Below are positions 8,574-18,059 of a DNA stretch of 64,000 nt, one piece after another. Both the position numbers and the translations under genes were made by a program. Below the pieces are notes generated by a model. That model saw only the letters and a program-made list of their open reading frames with translations. It was not told the origin of the DNA and did no database searches. The DNA is from Candidatus Gastranaerophilales bacterium. Lineage in GTDB: Bacteria > Cyanobacteriota > Vampirovibrionia > Gastranaerophilales > Gastranaerophilaceae. The DNA lies in assembly GCA_944324245.1 (NCBI GenBank), contig CALUVO010000031.1, positions 1 through 64,000 on the forward strand, in the 5' to 3' direction. Positions within the stretch are counted from its first letter, which is position 1; each line of letters starts with the position of its first letter.

Positions 8574-10713
8574 CGTTTCGGCTGTCCCAATCAGTGTAGT
8601 TCTCAGATGATTTTAACTCAAATATTTTTATTTTGCTGCCCGTGCTTTTTAAAGTTACCTGTCCTATGTATTCGGCCGGTATTTTAACATCCAGCTGGTC
8701 GAGTGTATTTTGGGTAACAATTATATCCTTGTTGAATTCATTTCCGATATCGGAGATTCTGTCAATAACATCAACGGTATCACCCATGACTGTAAAATCC
8801 GAAACATTTGAAGAACCGATTTGTCCTATCAGTGCATCACCCGTATTTATTGCTATTTTTACATTTATAGAATATTTTTCTTCTGCTTTAAAGCTTTGTT
8901 CATCGTAATTGTCAAAATTTATATCTTTTAAATTTAAACTTGTATTAAACTCATCAATTTTTTGTTCTATTTCCAGTGCCGCACGAATGGCATTTTCACT
9001 GTCTTTTCTGGAGTGAATAGGGTATCCCCAGTATACAAGAACGGAATTGCCGACAAATCTGTTAATTGTTCCGTTGTATTTAAAGATAATTTTTTCTATT
9101 GCATTAAATACATTGTTGATAACCGAAACATATTTTTCAGGCGTCATATCTTTGGAAATTTGAATATTATTATATATATTGCACGACATCACAGTAACCT
9201 GCTGTACGGAGGATTTCAGATTAAGCCTGTGAGGTTTGTTTACAAGCTGTTTTAATACATTTTCTGAAACAAGATTACCGAATATGCATTCAATTTTCTT
9301 TTTCTTTTTGTATTCATGATGAACTTTTAAAACAAAAGATATTAAAAACAGAGAACAAATCCAGTATAAAGGCATTGCCATATCTATTATTATTCTGAAT
9401 TTAGGATGGCAGAACAGTAATATACTAAACAGAATATAGACAAGAATTATCATTAATCCGTTTATAAAAGCCAGTGTCATATTTGTGGCAATAAGCATTA
9501 CAACTATAACTGCAAGACAAAATGCACAGGTTATTATTGTTCCTTTGTACGGGGTAATTTTCTTTAGAAACGGTCTTTTGCATTTATTGGTAATATCGGA
9601 ATCATTCAGATAATTGTCTATGATAGTTGCTTTTATCTGTGCATCTGTTAAATCTTTTGCAACAGGGGTATTGTGGGTTTCTGTTGCCGTATAAGTCTGG
9701 GTTACAATAACAATTTTGTCTTTAAAGAAACTGAGAGGATATTTTGTTTTGTCATATTCAAAATAATCAGTACCTCTTACCATGCTGAGGAGTATTGAAT
9801 TTATGGGTATGTCTGTGTATGCATTACCGTGAGCGTGCCAGTTGATGTATACCTGCCCGTTATCATCAAGTCTTATTCTGTGTTTTCCGACTTTTAATAT
9901 GTTGTTTTCAATAGGAATTTCTTCCGCCAATTTGCCGATTCCTTCTTTTTTCATCAGCGCAGCCAGTGCAAGAGAGGGGATATAATATTCTTTGTTCCCT
10001 TTTATTAATTTGTATACGGGCTGTGAAAATTTGACATTTTCTTCCCTGTTTTTGTAAGTAACAAGGTTTGTTACACCCATTGTTGTGCTGTTTGTAAATA
10101 TATTCGGGATAGGAGTATGTGAGTAGTAAGCAATATTTTTATCCAGATTTTTGTTGTCAATATACATGTTTAATGTATTACTTGCCGGATTGTACGGATT
10201 TGCAAAATTATCCAGTATTTTGGCTGTATTAACGTTTTCCGTTTCACTGTAAGGAGTTCTGAGTGCTGTTGATAAAACGATATTGTCATAATATGCAAGA
10301 GTATTGGCAAGAATCATATCAGGAGAAGTATAGTTCCTTGACAAATCTTCGTAATTTGAAAAATTTAAATCAACAATAAGAACTCTCGGTTCCTGCTTTT
10401 CCAAAAAATTAATTACTTTGGCCCATACTTCTCTTGACCAGGGCCAGTGAGTGAGATTTAACTCAGACGAGTTTGCTGCTTCGTATTGAGACAAATCATT
10501 AACCGATATGATGATTATATCTTTATCTGCACCAGCAAATTTGTTTGAAAACAAACCTCCGTCCGTACTCAAACTGCTTCTTAAATCGATAAATTTGCTT
10601 TCAAAGTAGTTAAAAAAATCTTTGAAAAAATATGCAAACACAGATAATAAAATCAGCAGGATGACTGTTAACGTTATTTTTAATTTGTTAATATACTCAA
10701 CTTTAAAATTCAT
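8560..10713 (-). CDS. CHASE2 sensor with degenerate class III adenylyl/guanylyl cyclase domain
   Basis: A 717-residue membrane receptor. A first transmembrane helix (13-30) precedes an extracytoplasmic CHASE2 domain (about 40-375), three further membrane helices (about 390-475) and a cytosolic class III cyclase domain (about 500-700). The fold signatures are recognisable, but catalytic positions are changed: the first metal Asp (FADI) is Asn512 in MSCNI; the second (GDxxM) is Asn556 in FVGNSV; the substrate Lys is Arg552; and the transition-state Asn is Asp648 in GDTVDV, with Arg652 kept. Expected outcome: a receptor that binds rather than cyclises nucleotide. The alignment was made by eye. 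It sits directly upstream of rqcH. Confidence 0.9.
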   Translation of the reverse strand: MNFKVEYINKLKITLTVILLILLSVFAYFFKDFFNYFESKFIDLRSSLSTDGGLFSNKFAGADKDIIIISVNDLSQYEAANSSELNLTHWPWSREVWAKVINFLEKQEPRVLIVDLNFSNYEDLSRNYTSPDMILANTLAYYDNIVLSTALRTPYSETENVNTAKILDNFANPYNPASNTLNMYIDNKNLDKNIAYYSHTPIPNIFTNSTTMGVTNLVTYKNREENVKFSQPVYKLIKGNKEYYIPSLALAALMKKEGIGKLAEEIPIENNILKVGKHRIRLDDNGQVYINWHAHGNAYTDIPINSILLSMVRGTDYFEYDKTKYPLSFFKDKIVIVTQTYTATETHNTPVAKDLTDAQIKATIIDNYLNDSDITNKCKRPFLKKITPYKGTIITCAFCLAVIVVMLIATNMTLAFINGLMIILVYILFSILLFCHPKFRIIIDMAMPLYWICSLFLISFVLKVHHEYKKKKKIECIFGNLVSENVLKQLVNKPHRLNLKSSVQQVTVMSCNIYNNIQISKDMTPEKYVSVINNVFNAIEKIIFKYNGTINRFVGNSVLVYWGYPIHSRKDSENAIRAALEIEQKIDEFNTSLNLKDINFDNYDEQSFKAEEKYSINVKIAINTGDALIGQIGSSNVSDFTVMGDTVDVIDRISDIGNEFNKDIIVTQNTLDQLDVKIPAEYIGQVTLKSTGSKIKIFELKSSENYTDWDSRNDASY

Positions 10714-10793
10714 AGGTGTATTATAATTAATATTTTTTTCTTGTGCAATGAAAAAATATTAGCGGATATTTCTCATAATTAGAAATTAACAAT

Positions 10794-10821
10794 TTGCACC
10801 CCTGCTTGTTTATGCTAAAAT
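10794..10821 (+). promoter_or_regulatory. gyrA promoter
   Basis: TTGCAC (10794-10799) and TAAAAT (10816-10821) are separated by 16 bases, and TG one base before the -10 makes it an extended -10 promoter. Transcription would start about 30 bases before the gyrA start codon. Confidence 0.6.
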
Positions 10822-10856
10822 TCTTGTATAGATAGTATTAAATTAGGGGTGGAGAA

Positions 10857-13436
10857 TTGAGCCAGCAAAATTTATTTGAAGACGGAAAAATAGTTCCTGT
10901 AAATATAAGAGATGAAATGAAACGTTCTTACATTGACTATGCAATGTCAGTAATTGTAGGGCGTGCACTTCCTGATGTAAGAGACGGACTGAAACCTGTT
11001 CACAGACGTATTTTGTTTGCAATGAACGAACTCGGTATGACTCCGGACAAGCCCTTTAAGAAAAGTGCCAGAATCGTAGGTGAAGTTCTCGGTAAATATC
11101 ACCCGCACGGTGATTTTGCTGTTTATGAATCATTGGTTCGTATGGCTCAGGATTTTTCTACCAGATATCAAACAATTGACGGGCATGGAAACTTTGGTTC
11201 TGTCGATGGCGACTCCGCAGCTGCTATGCGTTATACAGAAGCCAGAATGCACAAAATTACACAATCCATGCTTGCTGACATTGATTGTGAAACAGTTGAT
11301 TTTACACCAAACTTTGACGGTTCTCTGCAAGAACCTGCTGTGTTGCCGGTAAGGCTGCCAATGCTTTTATTAAACGGTGTATCAGGTATTGCAGTTGGTA
11401 TGGCTACTAATATTCCTCCTCATAACCTTTGTGAGGTAGTGGATGGAACAATCGCTTTAATTGACAACCCTGATATTACAGTTGAAGGTTTAATGGAACA
11501 CATTAAAGGCCCTGATTTCCCGACTGCAGCGACTATTGTAGGGCTGCATGACATAAAACAGGCTTATACAACAGGAAGAGGCTCTATAAAAATGAGAGCT
11601 GTAGCCCAGTTTGAAGAAATTCCGGGCGGCGGCGGACGTCAGGGCAGAACGGCAATTATAGTTACAGAGCTTCCATATCAGGTAAACAAAGCTTTGTTGA
11701 TTGAAAAAATTGCAGAACTCGTAAGAGACAAGAAAATTGACGGTATTTCTGACCTGAGAGATGAATCAGACCGTGAAGGTATGAGAATCGTTATTGAACT
11801 CAAACGTGATGCAAAACCGGAAGTTGTTAAAAACAATCTGTTTAAATATACACAGTTGTCAACTACTTTCGGCGTAAACATGGTTGCACTTGTAGGCAAA
11901 CAACCTCGTTTAATGAACCTTTATGAAGTTTTGAATGAGTTTGTTGAACACAGGGTAGAAGTTGTCACAAGAAGGACAATATTCTTCCTGAAAAAAGCAA
12001 AAATCAGAGCTCATATATTAGCAGGTTTAATTATTGCTTTAGGCAGTCTGGATGAAGTAATTGAACTTATCAAAAAATCTAAAACAACAGATGAAGCAAG
12101 AGTCGGATTGATGAGCAGATTCGGTCTGGATGCTGATCAGGCTAATGCGATTCTTGAAATGCAATTGAGACGTTTAACAGGTTTGGAACAGGACAAAATC
12201 AAATCTGAATATGATGAACTCAAAAAGAAAATTGCTGAATATGAAGCTATTCTTGCAGACAGACAAAAAGTTTTAAACATTATTAAAGACGAATTAAGAG
12301 AAGACAAAGAAAAATACGGCGATGACAGAAGAACACAAATAGTTCCTGAAGCAGATGAGATGACAATCGAGGATTTAACACCGAATGTTCCTATGGCTGT
12401 ATTTATCACCCGTCAGGGATATTTGAAAAGAATTTCCTTAGATACCTTTGAACGTCAAAACAGAGCTACACGCGGCAAAGGCGGCATAAAGACTAAAGAA
12501 GATGACGATGTAGAACACTTCTTTACTGCAATGATGCATGACAAGGTATTGTTCTTCTCTTCTAAAGGTACGGTATACAGCTTGAATGTATACGAATTTC
12601 CTGAAGGCGGCAGACAGGCAAAAGGTCTTCCGATTATTAACGTACTGCCGATTGAGCAGGATGAACAGATTACTGCAGTTGTGCCGGTCAGCGACTTTAA
12701 AACAGCATCAAATCTTATTATGCTTACACAAAAAGGATATATTAAGAGAATTTCTCTTGATAACTTCGAAAACATTAGAAAAAGCGGCATAATAGCTATA
12801 GGTCTTGAAGAAGGAGACACGCTATGCTGGGTAAAACAGGCACAGGACAATGATGAAGTTATCATAGGCACATCCTGCGGTATGGCAATAAGATTCCCGA
12901 TTAATGACCTGAGACCTTTGGGAAGAAGTGCAAGAGGAGTTAACTCAATGAAGCTTCGTTCAGGCGATAAGCTTATAGGATGTGATATAGTCCCGAGAAG
13001 CTATGATGCAGATTTACTCGTTGTAACATCAGACGGTTTTGGTAAACGCTCTAAATTATCAGAATTCAGACCTCAAAACAGAGGAGGTATAGGGCTGATT
13101 GCAACAAAATTCAAATCTTCTTCATCCAGACTTGTTGCTTTAACAATTGTTGAGGAAAATGATGAAATCATGGTTGTAACACAAAACGGTGTTGTATCAA
13201 GAATAAAAGCAGACTGTATTTCACGTCAGGGCAGGCCGGCTACAGGTGTAAGAATCCAAAATCTCAGTGACGGAGATATGGTTTGTACAATTAACAAAAT
13301 AGTTGACCCCGACACTGATGAAGATAAGTCTGATGAGTGCAATATCCCTGTTGACGGTGAGCCAGCAGAAGCAGAAACTTCTGTTCAGCAGAGTATGCTT
13401 GACAGCTTAACAAATAATGAAGAAAATAATGAGTAA
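10857..13436 (+). CDS. gyrA: DNA gyrase subunit A
   Basis: An 859-residue GyrA, the breakage-reunion subunit of the type IIA topoisomerase that supercoils DNA. Translation starts at TTG (10857) behind AGGGGT. The catalytic tyrosine is Tyr126 (AAMRYTEAR). The quinolone pocket reads [10 protein letters not shown]: Phe87 replaces the usual Ser (E. coli Ser83) and Glu91 replaces Asp87. The C-terminal domain has beta-pinwheel blades and, in place of the QRRGGKG box, the [10 protein letters not shown] form that I recall from cyanobacterial GyrA. A variable acidic tail ends the protein. ycf23 follows 23 bases later, probably in the same transcript. Confidence 0.97.
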   Translation: MSQQNLFEDGKIVPVNIRDEMKRSYIDYAMSVIVGRALPDVRDGLKPVHRRILFAMNELGMTPDKPFKKSARIVGEVLGKYHPHGDFAVYESLVRMAQDFSTRYQTIDGHGNFGSVDGDSAAAMRYTEARMHKITQSMLADIDCETVDFTPNFDGSLQEPAVLPVRLPMLLLNGVSGIAVGMATNIPPHNLCEVVDGTIALIDNPDITVEGLMEHIKGPDFPTAATIVGLHDIKQAYTTGRGSIKMRAVAQFEEIPGGGGRQGRTAIIVTELPYQVNKALLIEKIAELVRDKKIDGISDLRDESDREGMRIVIELKRDAKPEVVKNNLFKYTQLSTTFGVNMVALVGKQPRLMNLYEVLNEFVEHRVEVVTRRTIFFLKKAKIRAHILAGLIIALGSLDEVIELIKKSKTTDEARVGLMSRFGLDADQANAILEMQLRRLTGLEQDKIKSEYDELKKKIAEYEAILADRQKVLNIIKDELREDKEKYGDDRRTQIVPEADEMTIEDLTPNVPMAVFITRQGYLKRISLDTFERQNRATRGKGGIKTKEDDDVEHFFTAMMHDKVLFFSSKGTVYSLNVYEFPEGGRQAKGLPIINVLPIEQDEQITAVVPVSDFKTASNLIMLTQKGYIKRISLDNFENIRKSGIIAIGLEEGDTLCWVKQAQDNDEVIIGTSCGMAIRFPINDLRPLGRSARGVNSMKLRSGDKLIGCDIVPRSYDADLLVVTSDGFGKRSKLSEFRPQNRGGIGLIATKFKSSSSRLVALTIVEENDEIMVVTQNGVVSRIKADCISRQGRPATGVRIQNLSDGDMVCTINKIVDPDTDEDKSDECNIPVDGEPAEAETSVQQSMLDSLTNNEENNE

Positions 13437-13459
13437 TATAAAAAAGAAAGGTTTTTAAG

Positions 13460-14218
13460 ATGAAAAGAATTAATTTATTCAAAAAAGATTTAGAAGCTAA
13501 AAAAGCGGTAAAAATCATCGCCGGTATTGATAACTTTGATATAGACAGAGTAAGAAGTGTTGTAATAGCTGCTGACAGAGCTGGTGCTTCTGCAGTTGAT
13601 GTTTCTGCAAACGAAGAAATTATCAAAATGGCTAAAGAAACAACTTCTCTTCCTGTTTTTGTATCTTCAATTGTTCCTGAGGATCTTGCAATGGCAGTAA
13701 AAGCAGGTGCTGATGCTATTGAAATCGGCAACTTTGACGCTCTGTATAAAAAAGGTATGAGAATGTCTGCTATGGAGATTCTTGATATTGTAAAAGAGAC
13801 ATTAGCATTAATTGGTAAATCAAATGTTTTTGTTTGTGTTACAGTTCCGGGGCATATTGATGTGGCATCACAAATTGCACTTGCAAAAGAATTGGAAGAA
13901 TTGAATATTGATTTAATTCAAACAGAAGGTGCTGCTACAGTCGAAGCACAATCAGAAGGCGCAAGAGGTCTTTTAGAAACCGCTTCTGTTTCTATTGCAA
14001 ATACAATTGAACTTGCAAGAAATGTTGAAATCCCTGTTATGACAGCTTCCGGACTTACAACAACTACTGTTCCTATGGCATTTGCTGCAGGAGCTTCTGC
14101 TGTTGGCGTAGGTTCTTGCGTAAATAAACTGAAATCAGAAATTGAAATGATTGCAGCAGCAACTGCAATTGTTGAATCTGTAAAAGGTGCAGAAACTACA
14201 TCAGAAGTACTTGCATAG
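13460..14218 (+). CDS. ycf23: Ycf23/DUF561 family TIM-barrel protein
   Basis: A 252-residue protein matching the Ycf23 (DUF561) family in length and motifs: KIIAGIDNFD near the N-terminus, LPVFVSSIVPEDL, AGADAIEIGNFDALY, VCVTVPG, DLIQTEGA, IPVMTASGL and ASAVGVGSCV. The GxxxxxIGNFD and late glycine loop are those of a TIM-barrel phosphate site. The family is found mainly in cyanobacteria and in red-algal-type plastid genomes and has no assigned reaction. It follows gyrA by 23 bases and ends at a strong bidirectional terminator. Family assignment rests on recalled motifs, not on a search. Confidence 0.85.
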   Translation: MKRINLFKKDLEAKKAVKIIAGIDNFDIDRVRSVVIAADRAGASAVDVSANEEIIKMAKETTSLPVFVSSIVPEDLAMAVKAGADAIEIGNFDALYKKGMRMSAMEILDIVKETLALIGKSNVFVCVTVPGHIDVASQIALAKELEELNIDLIQTEGAATVEAQSEGARGLLETASVSIANTIELARNVEIPVMTASGLTTTTVPMAFAAGASAVGVGSCVNKLKSEIEMIAAATAIVESVKGAETTSEVLA

Positions 14219-14233
14219 TATAAAAATAAGCAT

Positions 14234-14267
14234 AAAAATACCGCCAATAAATGTTGGCGGTATTTTT
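14234..14267. terminator. Bidirectional intrinsic terminator between ycf23 and the GT5-like gene
   Basis: A perfect 14-base-pair stem (14234-14247 with 14254-14267, core ACCGCCAA) and six-base loop, with A and T runs on either side so that it can work in both directions for the two convergent genes. Confidence 0.92.
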
Positions 14268-14282
14268 GTTCTTAAAGAATAT

Positions 14283-17183
14283 TTAAGCAGATTTCTTTAA
14301 GAATTCAGGATTAATAACTTTAAGCTTAGCCAGCAGATTCAGATACTGGTCAATAGGGCCGTCTTTAACAAGCCAGCCATGGTCAGCTTCGAGTGAGGCT
14401 TTGAGCATTTGCGCAAATTTAGGTTTATCTTCATAAATTTTTACCGCTTTTTCAAATATCTTTCCTAGATTCTCTCCGTTAATCTTCACTGCATCTATAC
14501 TCGGGTCAAATCTGTGCTGGAATTTAACAAACAAAGCATTTATTTCGTCTGTAAGATTTGCTGTCAGGCCGCCTACTTCATTGGTAATAGGAATTGAACC
14601 GTTGAATTTTGCATTTTCTTTATGAACTAAACCAAAAGGCTCAAACCAGCTTGGCATCGGTGTAAAGTCTGCCATCATTTTACATCCGTCATATCTGCCG
14701 GGTTCTGAGAATAGTCCTGCTGCTACCATTCTTTTTGCTGCATCCGGATTTGTTTTTGCTACTTCACTTTTTGCATCAAGGAAATATTTCATATACTTAG
14801 GATCGGCACCTATCCCCTGTATATAGAAAACAGGATAGTTTGTACCTTTATAGTTTTTATAAAACTCAAGAATACCTCTTGCGTATATGTCTACGCCTTT
14901 CTGGTCTTCTATTCTTCCTGCCAGCGCAAATACCGGTGTGTCTACGGTTACTCCGCTAAGGTCAGTAAGCTCCGGCATGTACAATTTAAGCGGATTATCT
15001 TTTCCTGCAGATTTTTTTGCAAGTTCTATTTCTTTTACTACTTTATCTACAAGGTATACACCTTTGTTATGGTTATGCCAGTCAAGAATATTCGCATTTT
15101 GGGAATAAGGAATAATCGAATTTTCCGGTAAATGCAGATTGCGTTCCATTGCTTTGGCAGCCTTTTGAGACAATATATTATTTGATGTGTCACATCCGTT
15201 ATTTATGCCTACAAGGGTTTTATCTGCATTTACTAATTTAGTATCAAGATTATTTTTTAACACAATACTTTTGATATAATCCAAATCTGCAAATTCAAAC
15301 ATTCTTGCTCTCATTTTGAATATATCGTGCAGAGTGCTGCCATACCCGCTATGCGTTGCTATTTCTTTACCATACTGTTCGGAAACAGGTACAAGAATAT
15401 CAGAGTAGCTGGCCGCCATCATTTGCGGATTTATATCACGACCTGTCATCATTGCATTCCACAGATGCTGAGGCAATCCTTGCTTGCCATTTACTACCGC
15501 AATATCTGGCATAAATGCATTTTCTACAATTTTTGCAGCATGTTCACCAAACATAATATTGAACATTCTTTCCTGACTAAAATTGACGCTGCCTTTATAT
15601 TCTACATTATGTAAAATAGTCATAATCGGCAAATTTTGCAGCTTATCTGCCTTTTGAGGATCCATTCCGTAATATTTTTTGACAGTAGAAAGTTGTCTTA
15701 AGATTGCTGATATAGGTCCTGTATGCCAGTCATTGCCGATTATTGCATCGGCGCCCAGTTTTATAAGCTCTTTTTCTGCTTTATTTGTTTTCGGATTAAT
15801 TATGACATTACCATTATCGTCAACTTTATCCAACGCTTTTAATACAAATTCACTTTCATCTGAATGATATAATTGTTCCGTAAAAAATTTTGAAAAATAA
15901 GTCATTCTCTCAGTTTCACCTGATGATAATGTATCATTGCGATAAAGATTAAATTTTTCTCCATCATTGAGCTTTCTGGCAGAAAGATCGAATTTATTTG
16001 AATCATATAGAACTGTTCGATATTTTCCGAAAGCTTCAATCTCTTTTGTATCAGGATTCTTTGCTATTCTGACAAAATCAGTTTCATAAGCAATACCTTT
16101 TTCAAGAGCTTTTGTGACCTGTTCTCTGATTTCTTTAGTAAGTCTTGGTTCTAACGTATTATAGTCAACAGGTGCTTCCATCATATCCGTAATATACACA
16201 TTTACTTTTTCTTGAATAATATTTTTTTCCGTGTGAATAGGTATGACCATTTCTTGTACTTTGTTTAAGGTCGCCAGAGTTTCTGTTTTTGTTTCTATAG
16301 GGCTGATAATTTTTCTTATATATTCATACTGACCTTCAAACTTTCCTGTTTCCGGTGATATTTTGGCAATTTTTTCATAATACTGATTTTGTGATACCTG
16401 ACCGACATACATAGGTGTGTCAAGAATCATAGCACCTTTTTGATGTCCGTTTAAAACTGCAGCAAAATTAGAAGCAAGATCTTTTGGTATTACGGCCATT
16501 CCTCCGGCTTTGCTGAAAGGAACAAGCTCAGAGGTGGGCATTCTTACAACCGAATATTTGGGTGGTTTGTTGTTTCTTTCTACAAGACCCAAAATACGTT
16601 TTGTAGATTCAGTTCTTAAGAGATTTCTCATCTCTTCTTCTACTTTACCTGTTATCTCGCTTACTATTGTACCGAGATTCATTTCGAGTCCCATAATATT
16701 AACTTTTCGTGTCTGGAAAATTCCTGGGACTTCAAAATTCAATCCGGCCAATCCGTCGATTCTTGTATTCACAGTTCTTATTGAATTTTCTGTATTTTTG
16801 CATATATTCTCGGAAACCTGTGATATCTGTTTATTTACATCTGATTTTACACTGTTTATTTGATTTGATACATTTTCTGTTAGATTTTTAATTTTATCTT
16901 TTACTTCTTCTGTATTTTTTGTAAAGTTTGTTATTGCTTTTTTCAAATTACCATTTGCTTTAAAATTCTTGCGAAGTGCAATTCCTGCTATTCCTAAAGA
17001 GGCCAGTGCTATTACAGAACTTGCATAGGTATAAGTTTTTAGCATTTTTTCCTGTTTAATATCGTTATTTTGTTGAACCGTGGACGATTTGTTTGCAGCT
17101 GTCGACTGATTTGGAGAAAAGGTCATTGCTGTAAATTTACCGAAAGGTTCTCCTGAAAATGCAATTCTTTTGATAGCACACAT
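14283..17183 (-). CDS. Membrane-anchored glycogen/starch-synthase-like glycosyltransferase
   Basis: A 966-residue protein from the ATG at 17183, which has AGAGGGA upstream; an in-frame ATG 18 codons earlier lacks a binding site. After an N-terminal FSGEPFGKF segment, residues 53-70 form one membrane helix and about 78-142 a coiled coil. Then comes a GT5 glycogen-synthase fold: PFSKAGGMAVIP (about 222-233, like SKVGGLGDV), GNDWHTG, LHNVEYKG, VSEQYGKEI, GINNGCD, FALAGRIEDQKGVD and PSWFEPFGLVH...EVGGL. These are the ADP-glucose and glucan binding motifs in family order. Ordinary GlgA is about 480 residues and soluble, so the membrane anchor, coiled coil and internal insertions are unusual. Polymer product unknown. 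Confidence 0.85.
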   Translation of the reverse strand: MCAIKRIAFSGEPFGKFTAMTFSPNQSTAANKSSTVQQNNDIKQEKMLKTYTYASSVIALASLGIAGIALRKNFKANGNLKKAITNFTKNTEEVKDKIKNLTENVSNQINSVKSDVNKQISQVSENICKNTENSIRTVNTRIDGLAGLNFEVPGIFQTRKVNIMGLEMNLGTIVSEITGKVEEEMRNLLRTESTKRILGLVERNNKPPKYSVVRMPTSELVPFSKAGGMAVIPKDLASNFAAVLNGHQKGAMILDTPMYVGQVSQNQYYEKIAKISPETGKFEGQYEYIRKIISPIETKTETLATLNKVQEMVIPIHTEKNIIQEKVNVYITDMMEAPVDYNTLEPRLTKEIREQVTKALEKGIAYETDFVRIAKNPDTKEIEAFGKYRTVLYDSNKFDLSARKLNDGEKFNLYRNDTLSSGETERMTYFSKFFTEQLYHSDESEFVLKALDKVDDNGNVIINPKTNKAEKELIKLGADAIIGNDWHTGPISAILRQLSTVKKYYGMDPQKADKLQNLPIMTILHNVEYKGSVNFSQERMFNIMFGEHAAKIVENAFMPDIAVVNGKQGLPQHLWNAMMTGRDINPQMMAASYSDILVPVSEQYGKEIATHSGYGSTLHDIFKMRARMFEFADLDYIKSIVLKNNLDTKLVNADKTLVGINNGCDTSNNILSQKAAKAMERNLHLPENSIIPYSQNANILDWHNHNKGVYLVDKVVKEIELAKKSAGKDNPLKLYMPELTDLSGVTVDTPVFALAGRIEDQKGVDIYARGILEFYKNYKGTNYPVFYIQGIGADPKYMKYFLDAKSEVAKTNPDAAKRMVAAGLFSEPGRYDGCKMMADFTPMPSWFEPFGLVHKENAKFNGSIPITNEVGGLTANLTDEINALFVKFQHRFDPSIDAVKINGENLGKIFEKAVKIYEDKPKFAQMLKASLEADHGWLVKDGPIDQYLNLLAKLKVINPEFLKKSA

Positions 17184-17394
17184 AATTTTTTCCCTCTTTG
17201 TCTTAGTTATAAACACACCCGAAAAACTTATACGCATATTAACGTATAAATCTTTCTTTTATATAATCAGATGCCAAGCATCTGTAATATGCAGTAATAA
17301 AAACACACAGCCGAGTTTTACTCAAACCTTCAGTATTATAAAAAAACTATAACTTCATGTCAATAGATATTTTTATTAAATTTCGATAAAAACA

Positions 17395-17465
17395 AGGTAT
17401 AGGATGTTCTTTTTGAGTGCTTTTGTAGGACGAAGTCAGCACAAAAAAAGAAATATTCTATACCT
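17395..17465. repeat. Long imperfect inverted repeat
   Basis: Arms of about 26 bases (17395-17420 and 17439-17465) share AGGTATAG at the tips and GTGC at the loop side, with a few mismatches and an 18-base loop. It lies between two divergent-origin transcripts, about 40 bases downstream of the 131-residue gene. It could be that gene's terminator, a processed RNA hairpin or a remnant of a small mobile element. Confidence 0.65.
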
Positions 17466-17505
17466 GCTTATAAAAATATTTTTTAAATGATAAATTTTTT
17501 ATAAC

Positions 17506-17901
17506 TTATAGTAACGATTTTATTTTCTCTTGGTCTGACTTCGAAAGTCGATTCCATTCTTGTTTTGTGTAAGGCAACGTCTTGCCTCTGGTTGTAGAAC
17601 GGCTATCTGTCCCTGCATATCCGCCTGTAGAATCAGGGTCGTAAGAAATAAAATAATTGTTTTCTTTTAAAACTTTTTCTATTTCTGCCTCTGATTCATT
17701 TTTAAAAGGATAGTAAATATACGATGCATAAGAATCATAACCATCATAATTTCCATCAATGCTGCTGCCGCTCGGACAACCTTTGTAACTCCACTGCTCA
17801 CTGCTTTCATCGATAGATTTAAATATACCTTTAAAGTTGCTTTTACTTCTATTTTGACTCATTAAATAATTGCGTTGAACGCCAATTGCAGAAATTTTCA
17901 T
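17506..17901 (-). CDS. Small lineage-specific protein with VQRN...NFKG N-terminus
   Basis: A 131-residue protein with an excellent AGGAGGT binding site eight bases before the ATG. The N-terminus (MKISAIGVQRNYL...NFKGIF) shares VQRN and FKG with the partial gene at 1-178. The middle is rich in Ser, Tyr, Gly and Asp, and the C-terminus has a LPYTKQEWNRLSKSDQEKIKSLL-like helical tail (split here: LPYTKQEWNRL, then SKSDQEKI). No signal peptide, membrane helix or known family is visible. Monocistronic. Function unknown; the shared N-terminal signature hints at common localisation or processing. Confidence 0.7.
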   Translation of the reverse strand: MKISAIGVQRNYLMSQNRSKSNFKGIFKSIDESSEQWSYKGCPSGSSIDGNYDGYDSYASYIYYPFKNESEAEIEKVLKENNYFISYDPDSTGGYAGTDSRSTTRGKTLPYTKQEWNRLSKSDQEKIKSLL

Positions 17902-18059
17902 ATCATATACCTCCTGTGACCACTGGTATATTATATTATCCTTAATTTTAAATTACTATACAATATTAAAAATAATTTACATCATATGTGTAAGCTTTAC
18001 TAATATTTATTTTTTTAAGAGAATAGAAATGTAAATCAGGATAGAAATCGAGGTGTATT

